Assembly (NCBI RefSeq): GCF_026339955.1
Contig: NZ_JAPEPW010000002.1
Coordinates: 2,294,001-2,358,000, forward strand
Source: Streptomyces sp. NBC_01549
GTDB taxonomy: Bacteria; Actinomycetota; Actinomycetes; Streptomycetales; Streptomycetaceae
Direction: 5' to 3'
Length of the DNA: 64,000 bases
Shown: positions 45,469 through 54,266 of the stretch, in pieces
How positions within the stretch are numbered: the stretch's first letter is position 1
How the letters are laid out: the number at the start of each line of letters is the position of its first letter
Program-made: the position numbers and the translations under genes
The notes under the pieces: generated by a model
The model's database searches: none
Told to the model about the DNA's origin: nothing
The model's input: the letters and a program-made list of their open reading frames with translations, nothing else

Positions 45469-46332
45469 ATGGACGGGCTGTCCCGACGTGACGTCCTGGA
45501 GTGGGCCATGGCCGAGAGCGTGCCGGTGCGGTGTCCGGCCTGCCGTCGCGAGCATCTCTTTGCCGCGCCGTCGTACCCGTGCGTGTGCGGCGCTCCCGTC
45601 ACGCCCCCGCTCGACCGCCTCGCCGATCCCGCCCCGGTCACCCACCGCACCTGGGACGAGGACTGGGTCACGGTCCCCTGCGACACCTGCGGCCGCGCGG
45701 ACCAGTGGCCCCATCCGGAACTGGGCTGCCCCTGCGGAGCGATGCTGCGCATTCCGGTACGAGGGGCACGGCGCCCCCTGCGCGCGGAGATCACGCCGGG
45801 CACCGGCGTCCCCGCAGACCTGGAGCCGGACCCGGAACCCGAGACCGCGCCGCCGCCCCCCGGTACGGCAGGGACCGCCCCCGCCCCCGCCACGCCGGGA
45901 AGCCCCCTCATCCCCGACCACGTCCCGCTGCCCCACACCACCCCGCCACCGCGCCCGGTGTTCCAGCCGGTCACGATCCGCACCGCCCGGGACGCCGTGA
46001 CGGCGGCCGCGCTGTATCTGCGGTGGCTCGGCTACCGCGACATCCGCCGGGCGGACCAGCGCCCCCCTTCGGGCATCGGACTGACCGCCCGGGGCATCCT
46101 GGCGCAGGTGGACCCCACCGTCCGCCCGGCCTCACTGCGCGATGTGGAGTGCCTGTGGCTGACGGCCATGTCGGAGTCCACGGGCTGCGTCTACTTCTCC
46201 CTGGCCGGCTACGCGGAGGGCGCCCGCCGCCGCGCCGACGCCCTCGGGATCCCCCTCTTCGTCCTCGACCTCACGGGCACTCCCCAGCCGGTGAACACCC
46301 ACGCCGACGAACTGGTCGCCACCGGCGCCTGA
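45469..46332 (+). CDS. Zinc-ribbon protein with an Mrr-like restriction-endonuclease-type domain
   Basis: A 287-residue protein. The first 100 residues hold several CxxC zinc knuckles (RCPACRREH, YPCVCGAP, PCDTCGRAD, CPCGAM). A Pro-rich linker follows (about 118-165), then a C-terminal alpha/beta domain: AALYLRWLGYRDIRRADQ, GIGLTARGILAQVDP, DVECLWL and YFSLAGYAEGARRRADALGIPLFVLDLTG. This tail matches the order of Mrr-type endonuclease folds. At the usual G(I/V)D and QVK catalytic positions it has GIG and QVD, so cleavage activity seems unlikely. ATG 45469 follows GGAGGAC. It is convergent with the acyl-CoA synthetase, 19 bp apart. Role unknown; possibly a degenerate nuclease used for binding. 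Confidence 0.6.
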   Translation: MDGLSRRDVLEWAMAESVPVRCPACRREHLFAAPSYPCVCGAPVTPPLDRLADPAPVTHRTWDEDWVTVPCDTCGRADQWPHPELGCPCGAMLRIPVRGARRPLRAEITPGTGVPADLEPDPEPETAPPPPGTAGTAPAPATPGSPLIPDHVPLPHTTPPPRPVFQPVTIRTARDAVTAAALYLRWLGYRDIRRADQRPPSGIGLTARGILAQVDPTVRPASLRDVECLWLTAMSESTGCVYFSLAGYAEGARRRADALGIPLFVLDLTGTPQPVNTHADELVATGA

Positions 46333-46351
46333 ACCCCGGCCCGGACAGGCC

Positions 46352-47959
46352 CTACTCGGCGTACGTCTGCCGCAGTTCGATCTTGCGGACCTTCCCCGAC
46401 ACCGTCATCGGGAAGGACTCCAGGACCTGAAGGCGGCTGGGTACCTTGTAGTGGGCCAACCGGCCCTCGCAGAAGGCCCGCAGTTCCTCCAGCGTCAGGG
46501 GGTCGGCCGGGTCGCGCGGGATGACACAGGCCAGCACCTCCTCGCCGTAGCGCTCATGGGGCACCCCGACCACCTGGACGTCGGCGATCTTCGGGTGGGC
46601 GTAGAGGAACTCCTCGATCTCGCGCGGGTAGATGTTCTCGCCACCGCGGATGATCATGTCCTTGATGCGGCCGACGATCTCGACATACCCGTCCTCACGC
46701 ATCACGGCGAGGTCGCCCGTGTGCATCCAGCGCCCCGCGTCGATGGCCTCGGCGGTCTTCTCGGACTCGTTCCAGTAGCCGAGCATCACGCTGTAGCCGC
46801 GGGTGCACAGCTCTCCGGCGGTGCCGCGCGGCTGCGTCACCCCGTCCACCGGGTCGACGACCTTCACCTCCAGGTGCGGGAGCACCCGGCCGACGGTGCC
46901 GGTGCGGTGCTCCAGGTCGTCGTCCATGCGGGTCTGCAGGGACACGGGGGAGGTCTCGGTCATGCCGTAGCAGATGGAGACCTCCGCCATGTGCATCTCG
47001 GCGACCACCCGTTTCATCACCTCGACCGGGCACGGCGAGCCTGCCATGATGCCGGTGCGCAGTGAGGACAGGTCGTACGCCGCGAAGCCGGGGAGGTTCA
47101 ACTCCGCGATGAACATGGTCGGTACGCCGTACAGCGAGGTGCAGCGCTCGTCCTGGACCGCGCGCAGCGTCGCCGCCGAATCGAAGGAGGGCGCGGGGAT
47201 GACCATGCACGCGCCGTGCGAGGTCGCCGCGAGGTTGCCCATCACCATGCCGAAGCAGTGGTAGAAGGGCACGGGGAGACAGATCCGGTCCTGCTCGCTG
47301 TAGGCGATCAACTCACCCACGAAATAGCCGTTGTTGAGAATGTTGTGGTGGGAGAGGGTCGCCCCTTTGGGGAAGCCCGTCGTGCCGGAGGTGTACTGGA
47401 TGTTGATGGGGTCGTCGCAGGACAACTCGCCCGCGCGCGAACGGAGTTCCTCGGCCCGGCCGGGAGTCCCGCGCCCGATCAGGGCGTCCCAGCTCGGGTC
47501 GCCGATGTAGACGGCCTCCCGCAACTGCGGGCATCTGCCGCGCACTTCCTCGACCATCGCCCGGTAGTCGCTGGTCTTGTGGCTCAGGGAGGCGAAGAGC
47601 AGCGAGATGCCGGCCTGCTGGAGGACGTACTCGACCTCATGGGTGCGATAGGCGGGGTTGATGTTCACCATGACCGCGCCGATGCGGGCGGTGGCGTACT
47701 GGACGAGCACCCACTCCGGGCAGTTGACCGCCCAGATGCCCACCCGGTCGCCCCGGGCGATGCCGGTGGCCAGCAGCGCGTACGCCAGCTCGTCGACGTC
47801 CGCGGAGAACCGGGCGTACGTCCAGCGCCGCCCGGACGGCACGTCGACGAGCGCCTCCCGGTCCGGCCAGGCCGCGACCGCCCGGTCCAGGTTGGCCCCG
47901 ATGGTGTCGCCGAGCAGGGTCGTCGCACCGGTCCCGTGCGTGTAGGAGAGTGCGCTCAC
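46352..47959 (-). CDS. AMP-forming acyl-CoA synthetase (fatty-acyl type)
   Basis: A 535-residue ANL-superfamily ligase that activates a carboxylic acid through an acyl-AMP to the CoA thioester. Motifs: IQYTSGTTGFPKGATLSH (P-loop, about 188-205), YGMTETSPVS (about 323), WMHTGDLAVMREDGYVEIVGRIKDMIIRGGENIYPREIEE (about 405-444) and the catalytic Lys in GKVRKIELR near the end. The domain layout resembles FadD-type synthetases of medium- or long-chain acids. GTG 47959 overlaps the stop of the next synthetase gene (GTGA), so the two are co-translated. The substrate is not predictable. No other lipid-metabolism gene is adjacent. Confidence 0.88.
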   Translation of the reverse strand: MSALSYTHGTGATTLLGDTIGANLDRAVAAWPDREALVDVPSGRRWTYARFSADVDELAYALLATGIARGDRVGIWAVNCPEWVLVQYATARIGAVMVNINPAYRTHEVEYVLQQAGISLLFASLSHKTSDYRAMVEEVRGRCPQLREAVYIGDPSWDALIGRGTPGRAEELRSRAGELSCDDPINIQYTSGTTGFPKGATLSHHNILNNGYFVGELIAYSEQDRICLPVPFYHCFGMVMGNLAATSHGACMVIPAPSFDSAATLRAVQDERCTSLYGVPTMFIAELNLPGFAAYDLSSLRTGIMAGSPCPVEVMKRVVAEMHMAEVSICYGMTETSPVSLQTRMDDDLEHRTGTVGRVLPHLEVKVVDPVDGVTQPRGTAGELCTRGYSVMLGYWNESEKTAEAIDAGRWMHTGDLAVMREDGYVEIVGRIKDMIIRGGENIYPREIEEFLYAHPKIADVQVVGVPHERYGEEVLACVIPRDPADPLTLEELRAFCEGRLAHYKVPSRLQVLESFPMTVSGKVRKIELRQTYAE

Positions 47960-49635
47960 CGGAAGTCCTCCTCGCGGTACTCGGCGTCCGAGCCCGCGGC
48001 CGTGGCCTCGCGCAGCTCGATCCGGCGGATCTTGCCGGAGATGGTCTTGGGAAGTGTGCCGAACTCCAGACGGCGGATGCGCTTGTACGGCGCGAGCACC
48101 GTGCGCGAGTGTTCGAAGAGCACCTTCGCCAGGTCGGGGCCGGGTTCGTGCCCCGCCGCGAGGACGACGTACGCCTTGGGGACGGCGAGCCGCAGCTCGT
48201 CGGGGGCCGGGACGACGGCCGCCTCCGCCACCGCCTCGTGCTCCAGCAGGGCGCTCTCCAGCTCGAAGGGCGAGATCTTGTAGTCGGAGGCCTTGAACAC
48301 GTCGTCGGCGCGGCCGACGTAGGTGATGTATCCGTCCTCGTCCCGGGCGCCGATGTCACCGGTGCGGTAGTAGCCGCCCGCCATCGCCTCCGCCGTACGG
48401 TCGGCGTCGCCGTGGTAGCCGGTCATCACGCCCACCGGCCGCGCCGACAGATCGAGCGCGATCTCCCCCTCCGCCGCCCCGGGCGCGCCCGAGACCGGGT
48501 CGAGGAGTTCGACGCGGAAGCCGGGGCTGGGCCGTCCCATGGAGCCCGTCTTGAGCTGCTGGCCGGGGCTGTTGGAGACCTGGACGGCCGTCTCGGTCTG
48601 TCCGAAGCCGTCCCGGATGGTGACGCCCCAGGCGCGCCGCACCTGCTCGATGACCTCCGGGTTCAGCGGCTCACCGGCGGCGACGGCCTCGCGCGGCGGG
48701 GTGCGCAGCTGCGTGAGATCGGCCTGGATGAGCATCCGCCACACCGTGGGCGGGGCGCAGAAGGTGGTGACGCCCGCCCGGTCCATCTCCGCCATCAGCC
48801 GACCCGCGTCGAAGCGCGTGTAGTTGTAGAGGAAGACGGTCGCCTCCGCGTTCCAGGGCGCGAAGAGGTTGGACCAGGCGTGCTTGGCCCAGCCGGGCGA
48901 GGAGATGTTCAGATGCACGTCGCCGGGCTCGAGCCCGATCCAGTACATCGTCGCCAGATGACCGATCGGGTAGGAGGTGTGGGTGTGCTCGACGAGCTTG
49001 GGGTGGGCGGTGGTGCCGGAGGTGAAGTAGAGCATCAGGGGGTCGTCCGCGTGGGTGACACCCTCGGGTTCGAAGTTCGCGTCGGCGGCGTACGCCTCCT
49101 CGTACGACTGCCAGCCGGGCCGCGCTCCCCCCACCGTGATCCGGGTGTAGCGACCGGGCACCTCGTCGAACTTCTCCGCGTCCTCGGCGCGCACGACCAC
49201 ATGCCGGACGCGGCCGCGCTCGACACGGTCGCGCAGGTCGGCGGGGCCCAGCAGGGTGGTCGCGGGGATGACCACGGCGCGCAGCTTCATCGCGGCGAGG
49301 GCCGTCTCCCACAACTCGACCTGGTTGCCGAGCATGACCAGGACACGGTCCTCGGCGCATACGCCTTGCGCGCGCAGCCAGTTGGCGACCCGGTTCGAGC
49401 GCTCGGAGAGCGCGGCGAAGGAGAACTCGGCGCGCTCGCCGTCCTCCTCGACGATGTGCAGGGCGGTGCGGTCGTTGCCCTGTGCGATGACGTCGAACCA
49501 GTCGAGCGCCCAGTTGAAGGACTCCGGGCGGGGCCACTCGAAGCCCTCGTACGCCGTGGCGTAGTCCGCACGGTGCTCCAGCAGGAAGTCCCGCGCGGCG
49601 CGGAACTCGTCCGTCGCGCCGTTCGTCACCGTCAT
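47956..49635 (-). CDS. AMP-forming acyl-CoA synthetase (medium-chain / MACS type)
   Basis: A 559-residue ligase of the medium-chain acyl-CoA synthetase subgroup. It has FNWALDWFDVIA near the N-terminus, LYFTSGTTAHPKLVEHTH (P-loop), SPGWAKHAWSNLFAPW (MACS-typical), DGFGQTETAVQ, YYRTGDIGARDEDGYITYVGRADDVFKASDYKISPFELE and the terminal GKIRRIELRE. ATG 49635 has GAGGAGG 4-5 bases upstream. It is the first gene of a two-gene operon with the fatty-acyl type synthetase (4-base GTGA overlap). A 64-bp palindromic element sits 27 bp upstream, inside the probable promoter region, and may affect its expression. The divergent GAF/LuxR regulator is a likely controller. Confidence 0.88.
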   Translation of the reverse strand: MTVTNGATDEFRAARDFLLEHRADYATAYEGFEWPRPESFNWALDWFDVIAQGNDRTALHIVEEDGERAEFSFAALSERSNRVANWLRAQGVCAEDRVLVMLGNQVELWETALAAMKLRAVVIPATTLLGPADLRDRVERGRVRHVVVRAEDAEKFDEVPGRYTRITVGGARPGWQSYEEAYAADANFEPEGVTHADDPLMLYFTSGTTAHPKLVEHTHTSYPIGHLATMYWIGLEPGDVHLNISSPGWAKHAWSNLFAPWNAEATVFLYNYTRFDAGRLMAEMDRAGVTTFCAPPTVWRMLIQADLTQLRTPPREAVAAGEPLNPEVIEQVRRAWGVTIRDGFGQTETAVQVSNSPGQQLKTGSMGRPSPGFRVELLDPVSGAPGAAEGEIALDLSARPVGVMTGYHGDADRTAEAMAGGYYRTGDIGARDEDGYITYVGRADDVFKASDYKISPFELESALLEHEAVAEAAVVPAPDELRLAVPKAYVVLAAGHEPGPDLAKVLFEHSRTVLAPYKRIRRLEFGTLPKTISGKIRRIELREATAAGSDAEYREEDFR

Positions 49636-50086
49636 GTGTCCTCCTCGTTGCCGCACACCACCTAGGGCCTGTGTCGGAGGTGGCACCCTCCTGGCGGAGG
49701 GCACCACCTCCGACACAGGCCCTAGCATCGTGTACTCCGTGATGGAGGTCTCACCACCGTTCCTGTGGATTGAGCGGGTGTGAGCCCACTCAGCCGCACA
49801 CCCCGAACGGTCTTGGGCGCACTGGTTCCCGGCGTACTCAACCCCGGGGCGGCGACACGCATCCTGTGCGTGGTCCGGTCTCGGGAGGCCAGTTCCCTGC
49901 GCGACCTGGCATTTGAGCACGGCCAGAGGCGACGGAGAGGCCCTGAACCATCACTCCGGTGGAGCAGGGGCCCCGCACGCCGACACCACGCCCGGCGTCC
50001 CAGATCGCACGATCACGTTAACCCGATCGGCTCAAGGCGCCACAAGCCCGCGAGCCGACCATCACACGATCGAGTTAAAGCGGCCC
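49636..50086. other. Divergent promoter region of the synthetase operon and GAF/LuxR gene
   Basis: 451 bp. Contains the 64-bp palindrome (49662-49725) and a repeated word CACGATCACGTTAA (50008-50021) / CACGATCGAGTTAA (50065-50078). A plus-strand frame from 49913 is open but contains two TTA codons, so it is probably not coding. Confidence 0.5.
49662..49725. mobile_element. 64-bp palindromic element bounded by CTAG (MITE-like)
   Basis: Nearly perfect 30-bp inverted arms (two mismatches) starting CTAGGGCCTGTGTCGG and ending with its reverse complement, around a TGGC loop region. It sits just upstream of the synthetase operon. Its ends resemble those of the element at 53997-54073 (TAGGACCTGT versus TAGGGCCTGT). 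It could be a small non-autonomous insertion or an unusual terminator. Confidence 0.5.
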
Positions 50087-50809
50087 GTGTGCAGCGAACT
50101 CAGCGGTACGGCGACGCCCGCGCTCAGCGCCCTCGCCGTGTCCTCCGGCAACGGCCTGGGCGGCAAGGCGGTCGCGCTGGCCCGGCCCTGCGCGGTGACG
50201 GACTACTCCACCTCACGGCAGATCAGCCACGAGTACGACGTGGCGGTCGCCACGGAGGGCCTGTGCTCCGTGATCGCCGTACCCGTCGTCGTACGCCGCC
50301 GGGTGCGCGGGGTGTTGTACGGCGCCCTACGGACGGCCCAGCCCCTGGGTGACCGCACACTCGGCGCGGCGATGGCGGCGGCCCGGGACGTGGAGCAGGC
50401 GCTGGTCGTACGGGACGAGGCGCAGGGGCTGCTGAGCGTCACCCGGGAGCCCGAACCGGCGGCCGGGAGCCCCGCGTGGGAAGAGGTCCGCGAGGCGCAC
50501 GGGGCGCTGCGGGCGCTGGCGCCGCGCATCGTCGACCCGGCGCTGCGGGCCGAACTGCTCGAAGCGTGCGGGCGGCTGGCCGGTGCGGCGGCGTCCGACG
50601 CCCGGTCGCCTCGCGTCGGCCTCGCCCCGCGCGAGGTGGACGTTCTCGCCTGCGTCGCGGCCGGGGCCACCAACGGGGGTGCCGCCGAGCGATTGGGGCT
50701 GCGGCCGGAGACGGTCAAGGGGTATCTGTGCTCGGCCATGCGGAAGCTCGGTGCGCACACTCGGCTGGAGGCGGTGGTCGCCGCGCGGCGTGCCGGATTG
50801 CTGCCGTAG
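50087..50809 (+). CDS. GAF-domain LuxR-type transcriptional regulator
   Basis: From GTG 50087, a 240-residue protein with a GAF domain (about 8-115; GKAVALARPCAVTDYSTSRQISHEYD, AEGLCSVIAVPVVVRRRVRGVLYGAL-type segment) and a C-terminal LuxR HTH (about 178-236; PREVDVLACVAAGATNGGAAERLGLRPETVKGYLCSAMRKLG). GAF domains bind small ligands. The frame is open upstream to 49913, but those codons include two TTA codons, rare in Streptomyces, and no ribosome site is clear either way. It is divergent from the acyl-CoA synthetase operon, which it probably regulates. A rho-type hairpin with a U-tract follows at 50831-50849. Confidence 0.7.
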   Translation: MCSELSGTATPALSALAVSSGNGLGGKAVALARPCAVTDYSTSRQISHEYDVAVATEGLCSVIAVPVVVRRRVRGVLYGALRTAQPLGDRTLGAAMAAARDVEQALVVRDEAQGLLSVTREPEPAAGSPAWEEVREAHGALRALAPRIVDPALRAELLEACGRLAGAAASDARSPRVGLAPREVDVLACVAAGATNGGAAERLGLRPETVKGYLCSAMRKLGAHTRLEAVVAARRAGLLP

Positions 50810-50830
50810 CATTCCGACTGCCTCGGCTTC

Positions 50831-50849
50831 GGCCGCTCTGCGGCCTTTT
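50831..50849 (+). terminator. Intrinsic terminator after the GAF/LuxR gene
   Basis: GGCCGC-TCT-GCGGCC followed by TTTT, 22 bp after the stop; similar CGGCCGC words recur to 50935. Confidence 0.75.
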
Positions 50850-51073
50850 CTCCGTCGCCCCGCGACGATTTCCCACCCGACCGCCCCTTTTGACCGCTTC
50901 GCGGCCCCCGATGTCGGCCGCTCCGCGGCCCCCACCTGGCGCTTTTCATTCAAGCGGGGGCGCACTGAAATACCCCATGCGAACGCCCTGTTATTTCCCT
51001 CACCACCCGGAGACTCCGAAATTCAAAGAGTCGTTGCCTAATATTGGCTCGGACACGACATGCGAGGGGAGCG

Positions 51074-53893
51074 GTGACCGTGCGAGGGGACTTCAAGGAG
51101 CCTGCGAGACCCCGCCCCGACCTGGTCATCGGCCGGGAGGAGCTCTTCGCCGGCGCGCGCGAGCAGCTCTCCGGCGGAGGCAGTGTGCTGGTGCACGGCC
51201 CCGCGGGAATAGGAAAGTCCACCGTCCTGCGTGCGTTGGCCGCGGAATGCGCCGAATCGGCACGCACCGTGTTGCGTTGCTCGGCGACCGAGTCCGAATC
51301 CCATCTGCCCTTCCTCGCCCTGGCCGACCTCCTCGGCCTGGTGGTGGACGAGGTCTCCGACCGGCTGCCCGCCCCGCAGCGCACCGCCCTGGAATCGGCC
51401 CTCACCGGCCGCGGGGAATCGACCCTGCAACGGGACGGCCTCGCCCTGCGCCTGGCGGTCCTCTCCGTGCTCCGGGCCCTGGCCGCCCAGGGCCCGGTCC
51501 TGATCGTCGCCGACGACCTCCAGTGGCTGGATCCGGCCAGCGCCGAACTGCTCGGCTTCGCCGCCCGCAGGCTCGGCGAGATGCCTGTGCGGATGCTGTG
51601 CGCGGTGCGCACCGACACCGAGCCACGGGACCAACAGCACGACCGCTATCTACGCGCGTCCCCGCCGGACACCCTCGCCGTGCGGCTCAACCCGCTCTCC
51701 CGCGCGCAGGTCGCCGAACTCCTCGGCCACCGCGGCTACACCGGCCTGCCCCGCACGACCGTCCGCGACATCCACCGCACCAGCGGCGGCAACCCGCTCT
51801 TCGCGCTGGAGCTCGGCCGCGCGCTCGCCGAGAATCCCGCCCGGCCGAGCCCCGGCGAACCGCTGCCCGTGCCGACCTCGTTGCGCGCGCTCGTCCTCAG
51901 CCGTCTGGAGATGCTCTCCGCCGAGGCCCGGCGCACCCTGCTCGTCGCGAGCGCGGGCGCCCGCCCCACGCTGGCGCTGCTGCACGCCGCCGGGCGCGAG
52001 AACGCCGAGGCGGAGACCGCGCACGCCGCCTCGCTCGGGCTGCTGGCTACCGAGCGCGAGACACCGGGCATCCGGTTCGCGCATCCGATGATCTCGGCCG
52101 CCCTGTACGCGGAGGCGAGCGCCCAGGATCGGCGCGCCGCCCATGCCGCGCTCTCCACCGCGGCCTCCGACCCCATCGAACGGGCCCGGCATCTCGCCCT
52201 GGCTACCACCGGTACCGATCCGCAAGTCGCCGCCCGGCTCGGCGAGGCCGCCGCCGCGGCCAGGGACCGGGGTGCGCCCTCGGTCGCCGCCGGGCTCGGA
52301 CTGCTGGCGGCCCGGCACACTCCCCCGGAGACCGTGCCCGGCCCGGACGAGCGGCGCTTGCAGGCCGCCGAGGACGCGCTGACCGCCGGGGAGTCGGACC
52401 TCGCGCGGGACATCGCCCGCGAGGTACTCCGCCGGGTGACCGCGCCCGCGGAGCGCGTCCGCGCCTGGATGGTCGTGATCGACGCGGCGGGACATGCCAT
52501 GGCCGAGATAGACGCGGTCTTCCCGCAGGCCCTCGCGGACGCGGGCGAGGACCCTCGGCTGCTCGCGCTCGTGCGCTACCAACTCGCCTGGCGGGCCCTG
52601 CTGATGGAGGGCGAGATGGCCAAGGCCCGCGAGGAGGCCGCGATCGCCGCGCAGCTCGCCGCCCGCGCCGGGGACCGGCCCACCGAACTCCTCGCGCTGG
52701 GCTTCCAGGCCCAGATGGAGACCCTGATGGGCCACGCGGACGCGCCCGCCACCATCCAGCGGGCGATGCGCGAGCCGCAGGACCCCCGGGTGGCCTGCGA
52801 CCACAACGGCGCCGGCGCCGCCCGCTTCCGCTGGCTGATCATGGGCGACCAGCTCGCCGAGGCCCGCACCACGATCACCGCGCTGCTGCGTGAGGTGCGG
52901 CGGCGCGGGATGGTCGAGAGCGAGGTGCACTTCCTGCGCGGGCTCGCCGAGACCGAACTGCGCTCCGGGCACTGCGGGCGGGCGCTCGACCTGGCCCGGG
53001 AGAGCCTGCGGCTGGCCCGCGACACGGGGATCGGCGAGGCGGCCACCGCCATGTTCACCTCGCTCGCCGAGGCCGCGGGCGGCGATGTCGACCGGGCGCT
53101 GGCGCTGGCCCGGGAGGCCGTGGACCGCGCCGAGGAGGACGGCGACCTGGTCTATCTCTCGCGTGCCCTGGGCGCCCTCGGGCACGCCCAACTGGTGGCG
53201 GGGGACTCGCTCGCGGTGGTGCAGTCCCTGCGCCGGGTACGGGAGCTGGAGGAGCGGCTCGGGGTCACGGACCCGGCCCGGGGGCGCTGGCACGGCGACC
53301 TCGCCGAGGCCCTGGTGCGGATCGGTGAGCCGGTCGAGGCGCAGGACGTCATCGACGCCACGCGGGCGCGGGCGCTGCGGCTCGGGCGGGAGAGCGTGCT
53401 CGCCGTGCTCGACCGGGCGGAGGCGCTGGTGCGGGCCGCGCGCGGCGAACAGGGGCCCGCGATACGTCAGCTGACGGCCGCTCAGGACCGGCTGGGCAAG
53501 CTGGGCTACGGCCTGGAGGAGGCCCGGGCCGCGTACGCCCTCGCGGGGCTGCGTACCCACCGGCCGGGGCCGACCTCCTACGACGAGGCGACTCGGCTGT
53601 TCCGCCGCTGCCGGGCGCTGCCGTGGCTGCGGCAGGTGGAGTCCGCGAGCGCGACCGGTCCGGCGGCGACGGCCACGACGCCGTTGGCCCCCGCCGCGCT
53701 CGACAGCCTCGCCGCGACGGAGCGTCAGGTCGCGGCGCTGGTCATGGAGGGCGCCACCAATCGGGAGATCGCCGCGCGGCTGTTCATCAGCGTGAAGACC
53801 GTCGAGGCGACGCTCACGCGGGTGTACCGGAAGCTGGGGATTCGCTCGCGGGTGGACATCGTTCGGCTGGCTGCGGGGCGCCGGAGCGGGTGA
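51074..53893 (+). CDS. LAL-type LuxR-family ATPase regulator
   Basis: A 939-residue large ATP-binding regulator of the LuxR family. Walker A is HGPAGIGKST (41-50), Walker B is VLIVADDLQWLD (about 145), followed by an AAA-like domain and a long TPR-like helical region (about 350-820). The LuxR HTH is at about 870-935 (ATERQVAALVMEGATNREIAARLFISVKTVEATLTRVYRKLGI). MalT-like regulators of this kind bind an inducer and ATP. GTG 51074 follows AGGGGAGCG. No biosynthetic cluster is adjacent: the trypsin-like protease downstream and the synthetases upstream are candidate targets but unproven. Codon use fits the window. Confidence 0.87.
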   Translation: MTVRGDFKEPARPRPDLVIGREELFAGAREQLSGGGSVLVHGPAGIGKSTVLRALAAECAESARTVLRCSATESESHLPFLALADLLGLVVDEVSDRLPAPQRTALESALTGRGESTLQRDGLALRLAVLSVLRALAAQGPVLIVADDLQWLDPASAELLGFAARRLGEMPVRMLCAVRTDTEPRDQQHDRYLRASPPDTLAVRLNPLSRAQVAELLGHRGYTGLPRTTVRDIHRTSGGNPLFALELGRALAENPARPSPGEPLPVPTSLRALVLSRLEMLSAEARRTLLVASAGARPTLALLHAAGRENAEAETAHAASLGLLATERETPGIRFAHPMISAALYAEASAQDRRAAHAALSTAASDPIERARHLALATTGTDPQVAARLGEAAAAARDRGAPSVAAGLGLLAARHTPPETVPGPDERRLQAAEDALTAGESDLARDIAREVLRRVTAPAERVRAWMVVIDAAGHAMAEIDAVFPQALADAGEDPRLLALVRYQLAWRALLMEGEMAKAREEAAIAAQLAARAGDRPTELLALGFQAQMETLMGHADAPATIQRAMREPQDPRVACDHNGAGAARFRWLIMGDQLAEARTTITALLREVRRRGMVESEVHFLRGLAETELRSGHCGRALDLARESLRLARDTGIGEAATAMFTSLAEAAGGDVDRALALAREAVDRAEEDGDLVYLSRALGALGHAQLVAGDSLAVVQSLRRVRELEERLGVTDPARGRWHGDLAEALVRIGEPVEAQDVIDATRARALRLGRESVLAVLDRAEALVRAARGEQGPAIRQLTAAQDRLGKLGYGLEEARAAYALAGLRTHRPGPTSYDEATRLFRRCRALPWLRQVESASATGPAATATTPLAPAALDSLAATERQVAALVMEGATNREIAARLFISVKTVEATLTRVYRKLGIRSRVDIVRLAAGRRSG

Positions 53894-53924
53894 ATTTCGG
53901 TGCGGACACGGGGGGACGACGGGT

Positions 53925-53990
53925 CCCGCGCCCCTGAAGAGGCGCGGGGAACCGCGCGACCAGTCCACGCTCACCCGCAGCCGAAGGTTC
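53925..53990. repeat. Streptomyces-type dispersed intergenic repeat with hairpin
   Basis: A hairpin CCCGCGCC...GGCGCGGG (53925-53948) is followed by GGAACCGCGCGACCAGTCC and CCGCAGCCGAAGG. From memory, this hairpin plus GGGGAACTGCGCGACCAGC wording is widespread between Streptomyces genes. It probably also ends the LAL regulator transcript. Confidence 0.55.
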
Positions 53991-53996
53991 GGCGGC

Positions 53997-54073
53997 TAGG
54001 ACCTGTCCGGCCGATCACGGCGGAGACGAGGTGCCGCTGCTTCCCTCCACCGTGATCGGCCGGACAGGTCCTA
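53997..54073. mobile_element. 77-bp MITE-like element with 24-bp perfect terminal inverted repeats
   Basis: TAGGACCTGTCCGGCCGATC... at the left end (53997-54020) is the exact reverse complement of the right end (54050-54073). The interior is 29 bp. It starts within CTAG. The outer bases TAGGACCTGT resemble TAGGGCCTGT of the element at 49664. No coding capacity; likely mobilised by a transposase elsewhere, if at all. Confidence 0.6.
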
Positions 54074-54266
54074 AACCCCGCGTACGTCGAGCAAGGGTTT
54101 TCCCTCCCGCAACTCGCCTAGGGGCTTCCCCTCTTGGATGCCGAACGTTCCGCCTTCTAGCGTGAGCGTCGTGCCGCTCGCTCGGGCATACGGCGTCAGC
54201 CCACAGTCGCCGTGCCTCACCCCCCACACCCGCGCGTCCCCCCACCGGCAACTTCTGAGGAGATCC

